Origin: Paracoccus sp. SMMA_5_TC
Lineage (GTDB): Bacteria > Pseudomonadota > Alphaproteobacteria > Rhodobacterales > Rhodobacteraceae
Length of the DNA: 64,000 bases
Direction of reading: 5' to 3'
Assembly (NCBI RefSeq): GCF_009696685.2
Contig: NZ_CP102355.1
Location: 620,001-684,000, forward strand
Part shown: positions 35,531 through 44,670 of the stretch, one piece after another
How the letters are laid out: each line of letters starts with the position of its first letter
Numbering within the stretch: the stretch's first letter is position 1
Translations under genes and position numbers: made by a program
Notes under the pieces: generated by a model
The model's database searches: none
Seen by the model: only the letters and a program-made list of their open reading frames with translations
Told to the model about the DNA's origin: nothing

Positions 35531-36907
35531 ATGGGGATCGGGGCGCTTCAGGTCGAGTATCGCGACACTAGCGCGCTGGTGCCGTTTGTGCGGAATCCCC
35601 GGCTGCACCCGGACTGGCAGATCGCGCAGATCGCCGCTTCGATCACGAAGTTCGGATTTGTGAATCCCATTCTCGTCGGCGGCGACGGCGTGCTGATCGC
35701 TGGTCACGGGCGCCTGCTGGCTGCCCAGCGCCTCGGCCTGCAGCAGGTGCCCGTGATCGTGCTGGGGCACCTGTCTGAGGCGGAGCGCCGCGCGCTGCTG
35801 GTTGCGGACAACCGGATCGCAGAGAACGCGGCTTGGGACGAGGAACTGTTGCGCTCGATCCTCGGGGAGCTGCGCGAGGAAGCGTTCGACCTCGAGGTGA
35901 TCGGGTTTTCGGATGAGGAACTGGCCGAGCTGTTTGGCGGCCTCGAGGACGAGTCCGGGCGCAGTGTGGAGCTGGGCGATCCGGATTTCGTCCCGGAACC
36001 GCCGTCTGAGCCGGTTACCCGCGTGGGCGATCTCTGGATCCTCGGGGAGCACCGCGTGCTCTGCGGCGATGCCACGCGCGCCGCGGACCTGCAGCGGCTG
36101 ACGGACGGCCGGTTTTGCGACGCCATGTGGACGGACCCGCCCTATAATGTGGCGTACGAGGGCAAGGCCGGCCGGATCGCCAACGACGATCTGTCGGCCA
36201 CGGACTTCGCGCGGTTCCTCGTCTCGGCCTTTTCTGCCGCCGCGCAGGTTCTGGCGCCGGGCGCCGCGGTTTATGTCGCGCATTCCGAGACCGAGGGCCT
36301 GGCCTTCCGCCGCGCCTTCCGGGATGCCGGGTTCAAGTTAACGGGCTGTCTCGTCTGGGTGAAACCATCGCTGGTCTTGGGGAGGTCGGACTACCAGTGG
36401 CGGCACGAGCCCATTCTCTACGGCTGGAAGCCCGGCGCTGCGCATCGCTGGTTCGGGGGCCGGGCGAAGACCACCGTCTTCGACCAGCCCGGCGCCCCGG
36501 TGCGCGTCATGCCTGACGGTACCGTGCAGGTGGATGTGGGCGGTCAGGTCCTGGTGATCTCGGGCCGCGAGCTGAAGGTCGAGGCGCATGAGGGCAGCGT
36601 GATCCGCGCCGAGAAGCCTGCCCGGAATGCCGAGCACCCGACCATGAAGCCGATCAGCCTCATCCTCGAGATGCTGGAGAACAGCACCAGGCGCGGCGAT
36701 GTGGTGCTTGATCCGTTCGGCGGGTCGGGCTCGACCCTCATCGCCTGCCATCGGTCCGGTAGGTCGGCCCGGCTTACCGAGCTTGAGCCGCGCTATGCGG
36801 ACGTCATTGTCGAACGCTGGCAGACCTTCACCGGTCAGCGCGCGGTCCTCGAGGGCGACGGCCGGTCCTTTGCCGAGGTCGCGGCCGGTCGGAGGCGCGC
36901 CGCATGA
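35531..36907 (+). CDS. ParB-N domain / beta-class DNA adenine or N4-cytosine methyltransferase
   Basis: The 458-aa protein has an N-terminal ParB/Srx-like domain (IAGHGRLLAAQRLG, about residues 55-70) and a beta-class methyltransferase in the order DPPY (MWTDPPYNVAYEG) before motif I (DPFGGSGSTLIA), with HPTMKP between. Such fusions are common in phages and conjugative elements, where they protect DNA against host restriction. ATG 35531 follows GGAGG at 35517. Its stop overlaps the next ATG. Confidence 0.9.
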   Translation: MGIGALQVEYRDTSALVPFVRNPRLHPDWQIAQIAASITKFGFVNPILVGGDGVLIAGHGRLLAAQRLGLQQVPVIVLGHLSEAERRALLVADNRIAENAAWDEELLRSILGELREEAFDLEVIGFSDEELAELFGGLEDESGRSVELGDPDFVPEPPSEPVTRVGDLWILGEHRVLCGDATRAADLQRLTDGRFCDAMWTDPPYNVAYEGKAGRIANDDLSATDFARFLVSAFSAAAQVLAPGAAVYVAHSETEGLAFRRAFRDAGFKLTGCLVWVKPSLVLGRSDYQWRHEPILYGWKPGAAHRWFGGRAKTTVFDQPGAPVRVMPDGTVQVDVGGQVLVISGRELKVEAHEGSVIRAEKPARNAEHPTMKPISLILEMLENSTRRGDVVLDPFGGSGSTLIACHRSGRSARLTELEPRYADVIVERWQTFTGQRAVLEGDGRSFAEVAAGRRRAA

Positions 36908-37641
36908 CCCGCAAGACCCCGCTGCAGCGGCCGCGGGCCCTGCGTTACCTAGGGAAAACCATTGCAAAGGTCGTCAGCCGGCTTGAGACGGCCGCTGAGA
37001 CCATCGGGCCGCTGCCGCCGGGCATGCGGATGACGGGCGTGACGGCGGGCCAGTTCTCCGCCATTGATGCGCTTGAGCACATGGTCAACGAGCTCGGGCC
37101 CGCCTCGGTCCGGGTCTCCACCTGGACCACCGGCATCTACGATGTCGAACGGACCCGCGCCATTCGGGTGGACGGTCGCATCACGGACGTGCGGTTTCTG
37201 CTGGACCGCGGGACGTTCGAGAAGTCGCCGCAGTTTGCAGGCCCGCTCATCGAAGTGCTGGGTGAGAGCGCGTTCCGCTGCCTGTCGGTGCATGCGAAGG
37301 TCATCATCGTCGATGGCGGTCCGGGCCGCCGAGCGGTTTTCCGGTCCTCGATGAACCTGAACAAGAACCTCCGGACCGAGCAGTTCGACATCGACGTCGA
37401 TGACGAGGTGGCCGGGTTCTACGCCCTCTGGTTCGACGGGCTGTGGGAGGAATCGGGCCGGACAAACGACAACCGGCGGATCATCGCGGCCATCTACGAC
37501 CGCTACCGGGCCCTTCCGGGCGCTGGCGCACCTGCGACCGGCGAGGCCCTGCAGGACCGGCCGGACCTGCGGCAGCGCCGGGTGCGCAAGGGTGATGTGA
37601 CGATGACCCTGGCGGATCTGCATTCCCTGATCGGGGATTGA
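36904..37641 (+). CDS. Phospholipase D-like phage protein
   Basis: The 245-aa protein contains one HxK-type motif, VHAKVIIVDGG (His130, Lys132), and the following FRSSMNLNKNLRTEQFD, which together resemble half of a PLD active site; two subunits would complete it. N-terminal segments VRVSTWTTGIYD and VRFLLDRGTF fit the same fold. Such proteins are found beside phage methyltransferases and terminases; the role may be nuclease or phosphodiester transfer on DNA. The ATG overlaps the methyltransferase stop. Confidence 0.7.
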   Translation: MTRKTPLQRPRALRYLGKTIAKVVSRLETAAETIGPLPPGMRMTGVTAGQFSAIDALEHMVNELGPASVRVSTWTTGIYDVERTRAIRVDGRITDVRFLLDRGTFEKSPQFAGPLIEVLGESAFRCLSVHAKVIIVDGGPGRRAVFRSSMNLNKNLRTEQFDIDVDDEVAGFYALWFDGLWEESGRTNDNRRIIAAIYDRYRALPGAGAPATGEALQDRPDLRQRRVRKGDVTMTLADLHSLIGD

Positions 37642-37645
37642 GCCC

Positions 37646-38287
37646 ATGGGTATTTCCCGCCGCGAATACGCCCGCCTGCGGGGCGTTTCGGAGTCCGCCG
37701 TGCGCAAGGCCATCACCACGGGGCGCATTTCGGTCGAGGCGGACGGGACCATCGACCCGGGCCGCGCCGATCGGCAATGGGACGAACGCACGGACCCGGC
37801 CCGCCAGCGCGGCGAACATGCCAGGACCCTCGCGGCCGCCACAGCCGCTGGCACGGCACGTGCTCAGGCCGCCCGCGGCGCACCGCCGCCCGGCACGAGG
37901 CCGGTCCCGCAGGCCGCGCTCGAGGCGGTGAGGGAAACGCTGCACGAGGCGGGCGCCGATGCGGAGCCTGGCGAGGCGCCGGGCGGCGAGGTTTCTTTCC
38001 TGCGCGCGCGGCTCGCGAACGAGGTCATCAAGGCCCAGCTTGCGAAGGTCCGGCTGGGCAAGGCCAAGGGCGAGCTCGTCGATCGTGCCCGCGCCGCGTC
38101 CTTGGTCTTTGATCTGGCCCGTAGGGAGCGCGACGCCTGGATCGGCTGGCCCGCCCGTGTTGCTTCGAATATGGCGGCCGAGCTGGGCACGGACCCGCAC
38201 CGGCTGGAGGTGGTGCTTGACCGCTATCTGCGGGAGCATCTTGGAGAACTGGCGGAGATCAGGGTTGATTTGGGCGGAGGATCGTGA
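37646..38287 (+). CDS. Terminase small subunit (Nu1-like)
   Basis: The 213-aa protein starts with a DNA-binding segment SRREYARLRGVSESAVRKAI, typical of Nu1-type terminase small subunits. It has a helical linker and a C-terminal region (FLRARLANEVIKAQLAKVRLGKAKGELVDR) that matches the family's terminase-interaction part. It recognises the packaging site and recruits the large subunit. It starts 4 bp after the PLD-like gene. Confidence 0.85.
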   Translation: MGISRREYARLRGVSESAVRKAITTGRISVEADGTIDPGRADRQWDERTDPARQRGEHARTLAAATAAGTARAQAARGAPPPGTRPVPQAALEAVRETLHEAGADAEPGEAPGGEVSFLRARLANEVIKAQLAKVRLGKAKGELVDRARAASLVFDLARRERDAWIGWPARVASNMAAELGTDPHRLEVVLDRYLREHLGELAEIRVDLGGGS

Positions 38288-38450
38288 GGCGCGCAGGCGC
38301 GCGGAAGTGGTGTTGTGGCTGGCATCGCTTAAGGTCGACGCGCTGCGTCGGCGCGAGCTGGAGCGTCGGTTTCAGCAGCGGATCGACGAGGAGGGCTGCG
38401 GAGCCGTCATCGGCGCATTGCGGGCTGTGGACGGAAGCGAGTTGCGATGA
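38265..38450 (+). CDS. Small protein between terminase subunits (61 aa, TTG start)
   Basis: The frame LIWAEDREARRRAEVVLWL continues with KVDALRRRELERRFQQRIDE, a highly charged helical protein. It overlaps the end of the small terminase gene by 23 bp and its stop overlaps the large-subunit ATG, so it fills the space exactly. The TTG start follows GGAGATC; a GTG further in is possible. Function unknown. Confidence 0.5.
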   Translation: MIWAEDREARRRAEVVLWLASLKVDALRRRELERRFQQRIDEEGCGAVIGALRAVDGSELR

Positions 38451-40444
38451 GGGTCGCGGAGTTTGACGGGGCGCGGGAGATTCGGGCGGCCTGGCTGGCC
38501 GGTCTGGCACCGGATCCCAAGCAGACGGTGTCGGAATGGGCGGACAGGCATCGCGTCCTGTCCTCGCGGGGATCGTCTGAGGCAGGGCCGTATCGCACGG
38601 CGCGGACGCCCTATTTGCGGGAGATCATGGATGCGCTGTCGCCGACCTCGCCGCTGCAGCGGATCGTGTTCATGAAGGCAGCGCAGGTCGGGGCGACCGA
38701 GGCGGGGAACAACTGGGTCGGTTATGTGATGCACCGGGCGCCGGGGCCGTTTCTGGCCGTGCAGCCCACAACGGACCTGGCAAAAAGGCTGAGCCAGCAG
38801 CGGATCGATCCGCTGATCGAGGAAAGCCCTGCGTTGCGCGCGCTGGTTGCACCGGCGCGTTCGCGGGATTCGGGAAACACGGTGCTGGCGAAGCGGTTTC
38901 CTGGAGGTCAGTTTGTCCTGACCGGTGCCAATTCGGCGGTCGGGCTGCGCTCGATGCCGGCGCGCTGGGTGTTTCTGGACGAGGTGGACGCCTACCCCGG
39001 TGACGTTGACGGCGAGGGCGATCCGGTGTCGCTGGCGGAGGCGCGGACCGTGAGCTTCGGGCACCGTGCGAAGATGTTTCTCGTGTCGACGCCCACGATC
39101 CGCGGGATCAGCCGTATCGAGCGGGAGTTTCTGCGCTCAGACCAGAGGCGTTATCATGTTCCCTGCCCTGTCTGCGGCACGCTGCAATGGCTGAAGTTCG
39201 AGCGGTTGCGCTGGCCGAAGGGCATGCCGGACCGGGCGAGGTATCACTGCGAGGCCTGTGAGGAACCGTTCGAGGAGCGGCACAAGACGACGTTCATGGA
39301 TCCGGCGAACGGCGCGTGCTGGATCGCGACGGCTCCTGCGGAGCAGATCGCATCCGCGGAGGCTGCCGCTACAGCCGGGTTTCACATCTCGGCGCTCTAC
39401 TCGCCGCTCGGCTGGCAGAGCTGGGCGGAGATCGCGCGCCTCTGGGAGGCGGCGCAGGGAAATGACGCGGCACTCAAGACCGTGAAGAACACGGTGCTAG
39501 GTGAGACCTGGGCGGAGCGCGGTGAGGCTCCGGACTGGGAGCGGCTCTACGAGCGGCGCGGGCCGCACCGTCTGGGCGAGGTGGCGGATGGGGTTCTGGT
39601 GCTGACGGCCGGGGCGGACGTGCAGCGGGACCGGGTCGAGATCGACGTCTGGGGCTGGGGGCGCGGCCTGCGGTCGTGGCTGATAGAGCACGTCGTGATC
39701 GAGGGCGAGATCGGCACGGAGCCGGTCAGGCAGGCGCTGTCGGAGCTGCTGATGCGCACGTGGCGGCATCCGTCCGGTAGCGAGTTGCCCATCTCGCGGC
39801 TGGCAATCGACTCGGGGGACGGCGCCACCACGGACGCAGTTTATTCGTGGGTGCGGGCGCAGTCACGGGACCGGGTACTGGCGATCAAGGGGATGCGCGA
39901 CGGCGTCGTCACCAGCCCGGTTGATGGCCCCAGCTGGGTGGAGGTCACGGAGAGGGGCCGGAAAGTCAGGAGAGGCGTTCAGCTCTGGTCGGTGAGGGTG
40001 GGCTTCTTCAAGTCCGAGACCTATCGCTTTCTGCGCCTCGCACAGCCGACGGACGAGGATCTGGAGGCAGGTCGCGGCTGGCCGGCAGGGTTCATTCACA
40101 TCCCGCGCGGTGTAACGTCGGAATGGGTGCGGCAGCTGACGGCCGAGCAGCTGGTGGCCGTGCGGATGCGGGCCGGCTACATGAAGACGGAATGGCAGCA
40201 GCTGCGGGATCGGAACGAGGCGCTGGACTGCCGGGTCTATGCGCGGGCGGCGGCGTGGCTCATGGGGCTGGACCGCTGGGACGAGCCGCGCTGGGAGCAG
40301 CGCGAGCTCGCGTTCGAGGCTCCACGGGCCGGGGCGGCGGAGCAGGGCGGTGTTCTGCCGGCGGACATGGCGCCTGATCCTTTTGAGCGCGGCCAGAAGC
40401 GTCGGCAGGACTGGATGGGGCCGCGCCCGGGACGCTGGATATGA
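38447..40444 (+). CDS. Terminase large subunit, lambda gpA family
   Basis: The 665-aa protein is the packaging motor and end-cutting nuclease. The ATPase has the variant Walker A KAAQVGATEAGNNW (from residue 77) and Walker B ARWVFLDEVDAYP (Asp178-Glu179), with the coupling motif FLVSTPT. A zinc-finger-like segment follows (CPVCGTLQW ... YHCEACEEPF). The C-terminal nuclease region starts at VLTAGADVQRDR, with a later acidic segment LAIDSGDGATTDAV. GpA-type enzymes usually generate cohesive ends. Confidence 0.93.
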   Translation: MRVAEFDGAREIRAAWLAGLAPDPKQTVSEWADRHRVLSSRGSSEAGPYRTARTPYLREIMDALSPTSPLQRIVFMKAAQVGATEAGNNWVGYVMHRAPGPFLAVQPTTDLAKRLSQQRIDPLIEESPALRALVAPARSRDSGNTVLAKRFPGGQFVLTGANSAVGLRSMPARWVFLDEVDAYPGDVDGEGDPVSLAEARTVSFGHRAKMFLVSTPTIRGISRIEREFLRSDQRRYHVPCPVCGTLQWLKFERLRWPKGMPDRARYHCEACEEPFEERHKTTFMDPANGACWIATAPAEQIASAEAAATAGFHISALYSPLGWQSWAEIARLWEAAQGNDAALKTVKNTVLGETWAERGEAPDWERLYERRGPHRLGEVADGVLVLTAGADVQRDRVEIDVWGWGRGLRSWLIEHVVIEGEIGTEPVRQALSELLMRTWRHPSGSELPISRLAIDSGDGATTDAVYSWVRAQSRDRVLAIKGMRDGVVTSPVDGPSWVEVTERGRKVRRGVQLWSVRVGFFKSETYRFLRLAQPTDEDLEAGRGWPAGFIHIPRGVTSEWVRQLTAEQLVAVRMRAGYMKTEWQQLRDRNEALDCRVYARAAAWLMGLDRWDEPRWEQRELAFEAPRAGAAEQGGVLPADMAPDPFERGQKRRQDWMGPRPGRWI

Positions 40445-40504
40445 GATGTTGCATGGCAGTTGCGCATTCGCGCAAAATGTGGTAGCCATCGCAGCATCAT
40501 CGGA

Positions 40505-40535
40505 GAGGTGCGCTCGGGAGGACCGAGCGCGCCTC
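40505..40535 (+). terminator. Stem-loop between terminase and gpW genes
   Basis: GAGGTGCGCTCGG (40505-40517) pairs with CCGAGCGCGCCTC (40523-40535) around a 5-base loop, with one G-T wobble. It is followed by TTGTCGTTT. It may be a partial terminator or an RNA-stability element in the late operon; it lies in the 111-bp gap after the terminase gene. Confidence 0.45.
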
Positions 40536-40555
40536 TTGTCGTTTCCGGGGCTGGC

Positions 40556-40759
40556 ATGAGCGATTTTACCGAAGACGAGGCGGCGGCGCTGCGGCGCGCG
40601 CTGGCCTCGGGCACGCTGGTCGTTCGGACCGGCGAGCACGAGGTTCGCTACGGCTCCTTCGAGGATCTGCGGGCGAGGCTGGCGTTCGTGGAGGGACGGC
40701 TGGCGGCCGCCCTTGCGCCGCGGCCGGTCGCCGGCGTGGCGGCGTTCCGCAGGAGCTGA
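40556..40759 (+). CDS. Head-tail joining protein, gpW family
   Basis: At 67 aa it is almost the same length as lambda gpW (68 aa), with the pattern SGTLVVRTGEHEVRYGSFEDL followed by a helix LRARLAFVEGRLAAAL, as in gpW. gpW joins the portal ring after DNA packaging. It lies between terminase and portal, its place in lambda. ATG 40556; the portal gene starts 1 bp after its stop. Confidence 0.85.
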   Translation: MSDFTEDEAAALRRALASGTLVVRTGEHEVRYGSFEDLRARLAFVEGRLAAALAPRPVAGVAAFRRS

Positions 40760-40760
40760 G

Positions 40761-42227
40761 ATGGCGCGGCGCGGCGGGATCCTCGGCTGGCTGCTGTCGC
40801 GGCGGCGGACGGAGCGCGGTGCGGCCGTGCCTGCCTTGCGTTCCTACGACGCAGCAAGCCGCGGCCGCGGCACGGACGGCTGGATCGCCAGCGGGACGAG
40901 TGCGGACGTTGAGGTGTCGGCGGCCGGTCCGGCGTTGCGGGATCGGATGCGGGATCTGGTGCGCAACGATCCGCTGGCGGCGAAGGCGGTGCAGGTGCTG
41001 GTGTCGAACATCGTCGGCACCGGCATCCGGCCGCGGGCGGCGGGCCCGGACGCCGCAGTGAACCGGGCGGCGGACGAGGTCTGGAAGCGCTGGGCGGAGA
41101 AGGCGGATGCGGACGGGCACACGGATTTCCACGGCCTGACCGCTCTGGCGGTCCGGGAGATGGTCGAGGGTGGCGAGGTGCTGGCGAGGCGCCTGCGCCG
41201 TCGCGCGTCGGACAGGCTCTCGGTTCCGGTGCAGGTGCAGCTGCTTGAGGCGGATCACCTCGACGCGTCGCGGTCGGAGGTGCGCGGCGACGGATCGCGG
41301 ATCGTTCAGGGGATCGAGTATGACGCCGGTGGCCGAAGGCGGGCTTACTGGATTCATCCGGAGCATCCCGGCGATGCGGCGGGTTTCATGCGCGGGCTGC
41401 GGGACAGTCAGCGGGTGGACGCGGCGCAGATCGCGCATCTGTTCGAGCGCCAGCGGGTGCAGAACCGCGGCGTCCCGTGGGGCGTGCCCGCGATCCGGGC
41501 GCTGCGGGATCTGGGCGACTGGCAGGTCGCAGAGCTCAAGCGGAAGAAGATCGAGGCCTCCGTGGTCGGCTTTGTCTTCGGGGCGGACGAGGAGCAGTCG
41601 TCCATTGCGCCGGCGGTTTTGGACTCGGACGGAAAGCGGGTCGAGCAGTTCGAGCCCGGTCTGATCGCCTATGTGCGGCACGGGAAGGACGTGAAGTTCA
41701 ACAGCCCAGGGTCGACGTCCGGCATCTACGAGTGGAACCGGGTACAGCAGCACATCATCGCTGCCGGGTTCCGGGTGCCGTACGAGCTGCTCACAGGCGA
41801 TCTGAGCCAGGTAAACTTTTCATCGGGCCGGATGGGCCTGAACGAGTTCCGGCGCATGATCGAGGCGGTGCAGTGGCACACGGTCATTCCGCAGTTCTGC
41901 GCGCCGGTGTGGCGCTGGGTGATGGAGGCGGCCTGGACGGCCGGCCTTGTGCCTGATCCGGACATTCCGGCGGAATGGGGTCCGCCGCGATTTGAGAGCG
42001 TCAATCCGCTGCAGGACGTGACGGCCGACATCCTGGAGGTGCGGGCCGGGTTCTCGACGCTGGCGCAGCAGATCGCGCGGCGCGGCTACGATCCGATGGA
42101 GGTGCTGCGCGAGTGGCAGGCGCAGGCCAGCGAGCTGGATGCCGCGGGTCTGGTGTTCGACAGCGACCCGCGGCGGGTGTCGAAGGCGGGTCTGGTGCAG
42201 CCCGAGGCCGGCACGGTCTCCGATTGA
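40761..42227 (+). CDS. Portal protein, lambda gpB family
   Basis: The 488-aa protein forms the dodecameric channel for DNA. Family segments are VSNIVGTGIRPRAAG, HTDFHGLTALAVREMVEGGEVLARR, AQIAHLFERQRVQNRGVPWG, FRVPYELLTGDLSQVNFSS and RRMIEAVQWHTVIPQFC, all close to lambda-type portals. ATG 40761 is preceded by AGGAGCTGAG; the ORF extends upstream only as a shadow of gpW. Confidence 0.93.
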   Translation: MARRGGILGWLLSRRRTERGAAVPALRSYDAASRGRGTDGWIASGTSADVEVSAAGPALRDRMRDLVRNDPLAAKAVQVLVSNIVGTGIRPRAAGPDAAVNRAADEVWKRWAEKADADGHTDFHGLTALAVREMVEGGEVLARRLRRRASDRLSVPVQVQLLEADHLDASRSEVRGDGSRIVQGIEYDAGGRRRAYWIHPEHPGDAAGFMRGLRDSQRVDAAQIAHLFERQRVQNRGVPWGVPAIRALRDLGDWQVAELKRKKIEASVVGFVFGADEEQSSIAPAVLDSDGKRVEQFEPGLIAYVRHGKDVKFNSPGSTSGIYEWNRVQQHIIAAGFRVPYELLTGDLSQVNFSSGRMGLNEFRRMIEAVQWHTVIPQFCAPVWRWVMEAAWTAGLVPDPDIPAEWGPPRFESVNPLQDVTADILEVRAGFSTLAQQIARRGYDPMEVLREWQAQASELDAAGLVFDSDPRRVSKAGLVQPEAGTVSD

Positions 42228-42237
42228 GGAAACGGAA

Positions 42238-44223
42238 ATGAGGGACGATGTGATGCTGCCGCTGCTGGAGCGGGCGGCTGAGCTGCGCGTGCCGGATGGC
42301 GTGGCGGGGGACGGAGAACAGATTGTCGAGGTTGTCTGGACCACCGGCGCCACGGTGCGGCGTGTGCGCTGGGCCTGGGAGGGTCCGGAGGAATACGACG
42401 AGGAGCTGGTGGTCGATCCCGGTTCGGTGCGGCTTGGGCGGCTGAACGGCGGCGCGCCGTTTCTTGACTCGCATCAGGGCGGTGGACTCGGGGCGGTTCT
42501 GGGGTCGGTGATCCCCGGCTCGGTGCGCCTCGAGGCCGGCAGCGGTGTCGCGCGCGTGCGGCTTACGGGAGCGGAGGATGCTCGGGCCGCAGTGCGGCGC
42601 GTGCTGGAAAAGCACGTGGCGATTTCGGTGGGCTACCGGGTTTTTCGATACGAGGTCGTGCGTCGCGAGGGCGGGCGGGATCTCTGGCGGGCGGTGGACT
42701 GGGAGCCGCTGGAGATCTCGGCGGTTGCGATCCCGGCGGATGCCGGGGCACGGATACGGGCGGAGCGCGGCATTGAGGCGGTGAACCGGTGCCGGATCAT
42801 GGTTGGGAACGTCGAGGCCGCGGATGCGGCGGTTGAGCAGGAGGGCGGAATGCTGGAGCAACGGATCGATGCGGGCGTTGTGCCCGTGGTGGACCAGCGC
42901 GGTGACGCGCAGGTTCAGGAGGGCGCCGGAGGCGCGGATGAGGTCGAAGAGGTGCGCCGGACGGCTGCGGAGATCCTGCGGCTGTGCGCCCGGCACGAGC
43001 TCGGGCAGGAGTTCGCTGCCGATCTGGTGGGGCGAGGGGTGAGTCTGGATCTGGCCCGCGCGGCGGTGCTGGATCGGCTGGCCGAGCGTGACAATCACGG
43101 CGCGCGGACGGTGGAGCCCGTGCCGGCGCAGGTGCGCGGCGGGCCTGACCTAGGCTATCGCGATGCGGTGTCGTCGGCACTGCTGCATCGCTACAGCCCG
43201 GGGGAGTTCGAGTTGCCGGCCGCGTCGCGGGAGTTCCGCGGCCTGTCTCTGATCGAGCTGGCCCGCCACGCGCTGGGCCGGGCCGGTCGTTCGATGTCTG
43301 GCATGTCGAAGATCGAGGTGGCGACGGAGGCGCTGCTGGGCCGCGCGGGGCTGCATTCGACCGGGGATTTCCCGTTCATTCTGGCAAACGTGGCGAACAA
43401 GACGTTGCGGCGCGCTTACGAGACGACGCCGCGGACCTTTGCTGTCTGGGCGCGGCAGCGGACCATCGCGGATTTCAAGCCGGTCTCGGTCACGCAGCTG
43501 GCCGGCGCGCCCAGCCTGTTGGCCGTGCCGGAGTCTGGCGAGTTCACCTACGGCACTGTCGGCGAGGGGCGCGAGGTCTACGGTCTGCTCACCTACGGGC
43601 GGATCGTCGGCATCACGCGGCAGGTTCTGGTCAACGACGATCTGGATGCCTTCACGCGGGTGCCTGCGGCCTACGGCGCTGCGGCGGCGGATCTGGAGTC
43701 GGACATCGTCTACTCGATCCTCACCGGAAACCCTGTCATGGGCGACGGTCAGGCGCTGTTCCACGCCTCGCACGGCAACCTCGGCACGGCCGGTGCGATC
43801 AGCGAGGCGAGTCTGTCGGAGGCCTACAGGCTGTTCGGCGCGCAGCGCGGCCTTGAGGGGCGGCTGATCGGTGTGCTGCCGCGCTTCATCATCGTGCCGC
43901 CGGGCGCGCGGTCGGTGGAGGCGCGCAAGAACGTTGCGGCCACCACGCCGGACGCGGTGGCGGGCGTGAACGCATTCGCCAACCGTCTGGAGGTGGTCGA
44001 GGAGGCGAGGCTCATTCCGGCGAGCGGCGCGGACCCGTGGTTCATTGCGGCGGATCCTGCGCGGATCGACACGGTCGAGTACGCCTATCTGGATGGGCAG
44101 CAGGGGGTCTATACAGAGGTCCGTCAGGGCTTCGAGGTGGACGGCATCGAGATCAAGGCGCGGCATGATTTTGCTGCCAAAGCCATCGACTGGCGCGGTC
44201 TTTACCGGAACGCCGGCGTCTGA
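42238..44223 (+). CDS. Prohead protease - major capsid protein fusion
   Basis: The 661-aa protein combines an N-terminal S78-type prohead protease with a HK97-fold capsid protein. Protease residues are His79 in PFLDSHQGG and Ser130 in HVAISVGYRV, with WEPLEISAVAIPAD following. A charged helical delta-like linker (about 200-290) leads to the capsid part, with LHRYSPGEFE near its start and the C-terminal FEVDGIEIKARHDFAAKAID. In most phages these are separate genes; self-cleavage of the fusion is expected. GAGGAAACGG precedes ATG 42238. Confidence 0.92.
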   Translation: MRDDVMLPLLERAAELRVPDGVAGDGEQIVEVVWTTGATVRRVRWAWEGPEEYDEELVVDPGSVRLGRLNGGAPFLDSHQGGGLGAVLGSVIPGSVRLEAGSGVARVRLTGAEDARAAVRRVLEKHVAISVGYRVFRYEVVRREGGRDLWRAVDWEPLEISAVAIPADAGARIRAERGIEAVNRCRIMVGNVEAADAAVEQEGGMLEQRIDAGVVPVVDQRGDAQVQEGAGGADEVEEVRRTAAEILRLCARHELGQEFAADLVGRGVSLDLARAAVLDRLAERDNHGARTVEPVPAQVRGGPDLGYRDAVSSALLHRYSPGEFELPAASREFRGLSLIELARHALGRAGRSMSGMSKIEVATEALLGRAGLHSTGDFPFILANVANKTLRRAYETTPRTFAVWARQRTIADFKPVSVTQLAGAPSLLAVPESGEFTYGTVGEGREVYGLLTYGRIVGITRQVLVNDDLDAFTRVPAAYGAAAADLESDIVYSILTGNPVMGDGQALFHASHGNLGTAGAISEASLSEAYRLFGAQRGLEGRLIGVLPRFIIVPPGARSVEARKNVAATTPDAVAGVNAFANRLEVVEEARLIPASGADPWFIAADPARIDTVEYAYLDGQQGVYTEVRQGFEVDGIEIKARHDFAAKAIDWRGLYRNAGV

Positions 44224-44274
44224 CCGGCCTGACGTCAGCGCGCCGCGCATCCTTCCGCGCGGCAGCACCTTGAT

Positions 44275-44299
44275 CCGGCCGGCCGCGGATGCCGGCCGG
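44275..44299. other. GC-rich hairpin after the capsid gene
   Basis: CCGGCCGGC and GCCGGCCGG form a perfect 9-bp stem around a 7-base loop in the 108-bp gap following the capsid gene. No strong T-run follows, so it may stabilise or attenuate the late mRNA rather than terminate it. Confidence 0.5.
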
Positions 44300-44331
44300 G
44301 TCATCTGTTTCGGGAGTGAGGAGAACGTGAC

Positions 44332-44670
44332 ATGCGGAACTATTTTGCAGCTGGTGAGCGGCTGGAGATCACGGCCTCGTCGGACATCGCGTCTGGCGCT
44401 GGTGTGTTGGTCGGCAACCTGTTCGGGGTGGCAGAGGGGGCGATTGCGAACGGTCAGAATGGCGTGATCGTTCTGACCGGGGTGTTTGATCTGCCCAAGG
44501 CGCCCAGCCAGGCCTGGACGGTCGGGGTGCGGGTCTACTGGGATGCGGCGAACGCCCGTTGCACCACGACGGCCAGCGGCAACACGCTGATCGGGGCAGC
44601 AGCGGCAGCAGTGGGTGGCGGCGCTGGTGTGACCGTGGGGCGCGTCCGCCTGAACGGGGTTGCGAGCTGA
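44332..44670 (+). CDS. Capsid decoration protein-like (DUF2190)
   Basis: The 112-aa protein consists of small beta-rich segments (SGAGVLVGNLFGVAEGA, VIVLTGVFDLPKAPSQAW, VGVRVYWDAAN) recognised as the DUF2190 family, which includes phage capsid cement proteins. Its place directly after the capsid gene supports stabilisation of the mature head. ATG 44332; its stop overlaps the next ATG. Confidence 0.82.
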   Translation: MRNYFAAGERLEITASSDIASGAGVLVGNLFGVAEGAIANGQNGVIVLTGVFDLPKAPSQAWTVGVRVYWDAANARCTTTASGNTLIGAAAAAVGGGAGVTVGRVRLNGVAS

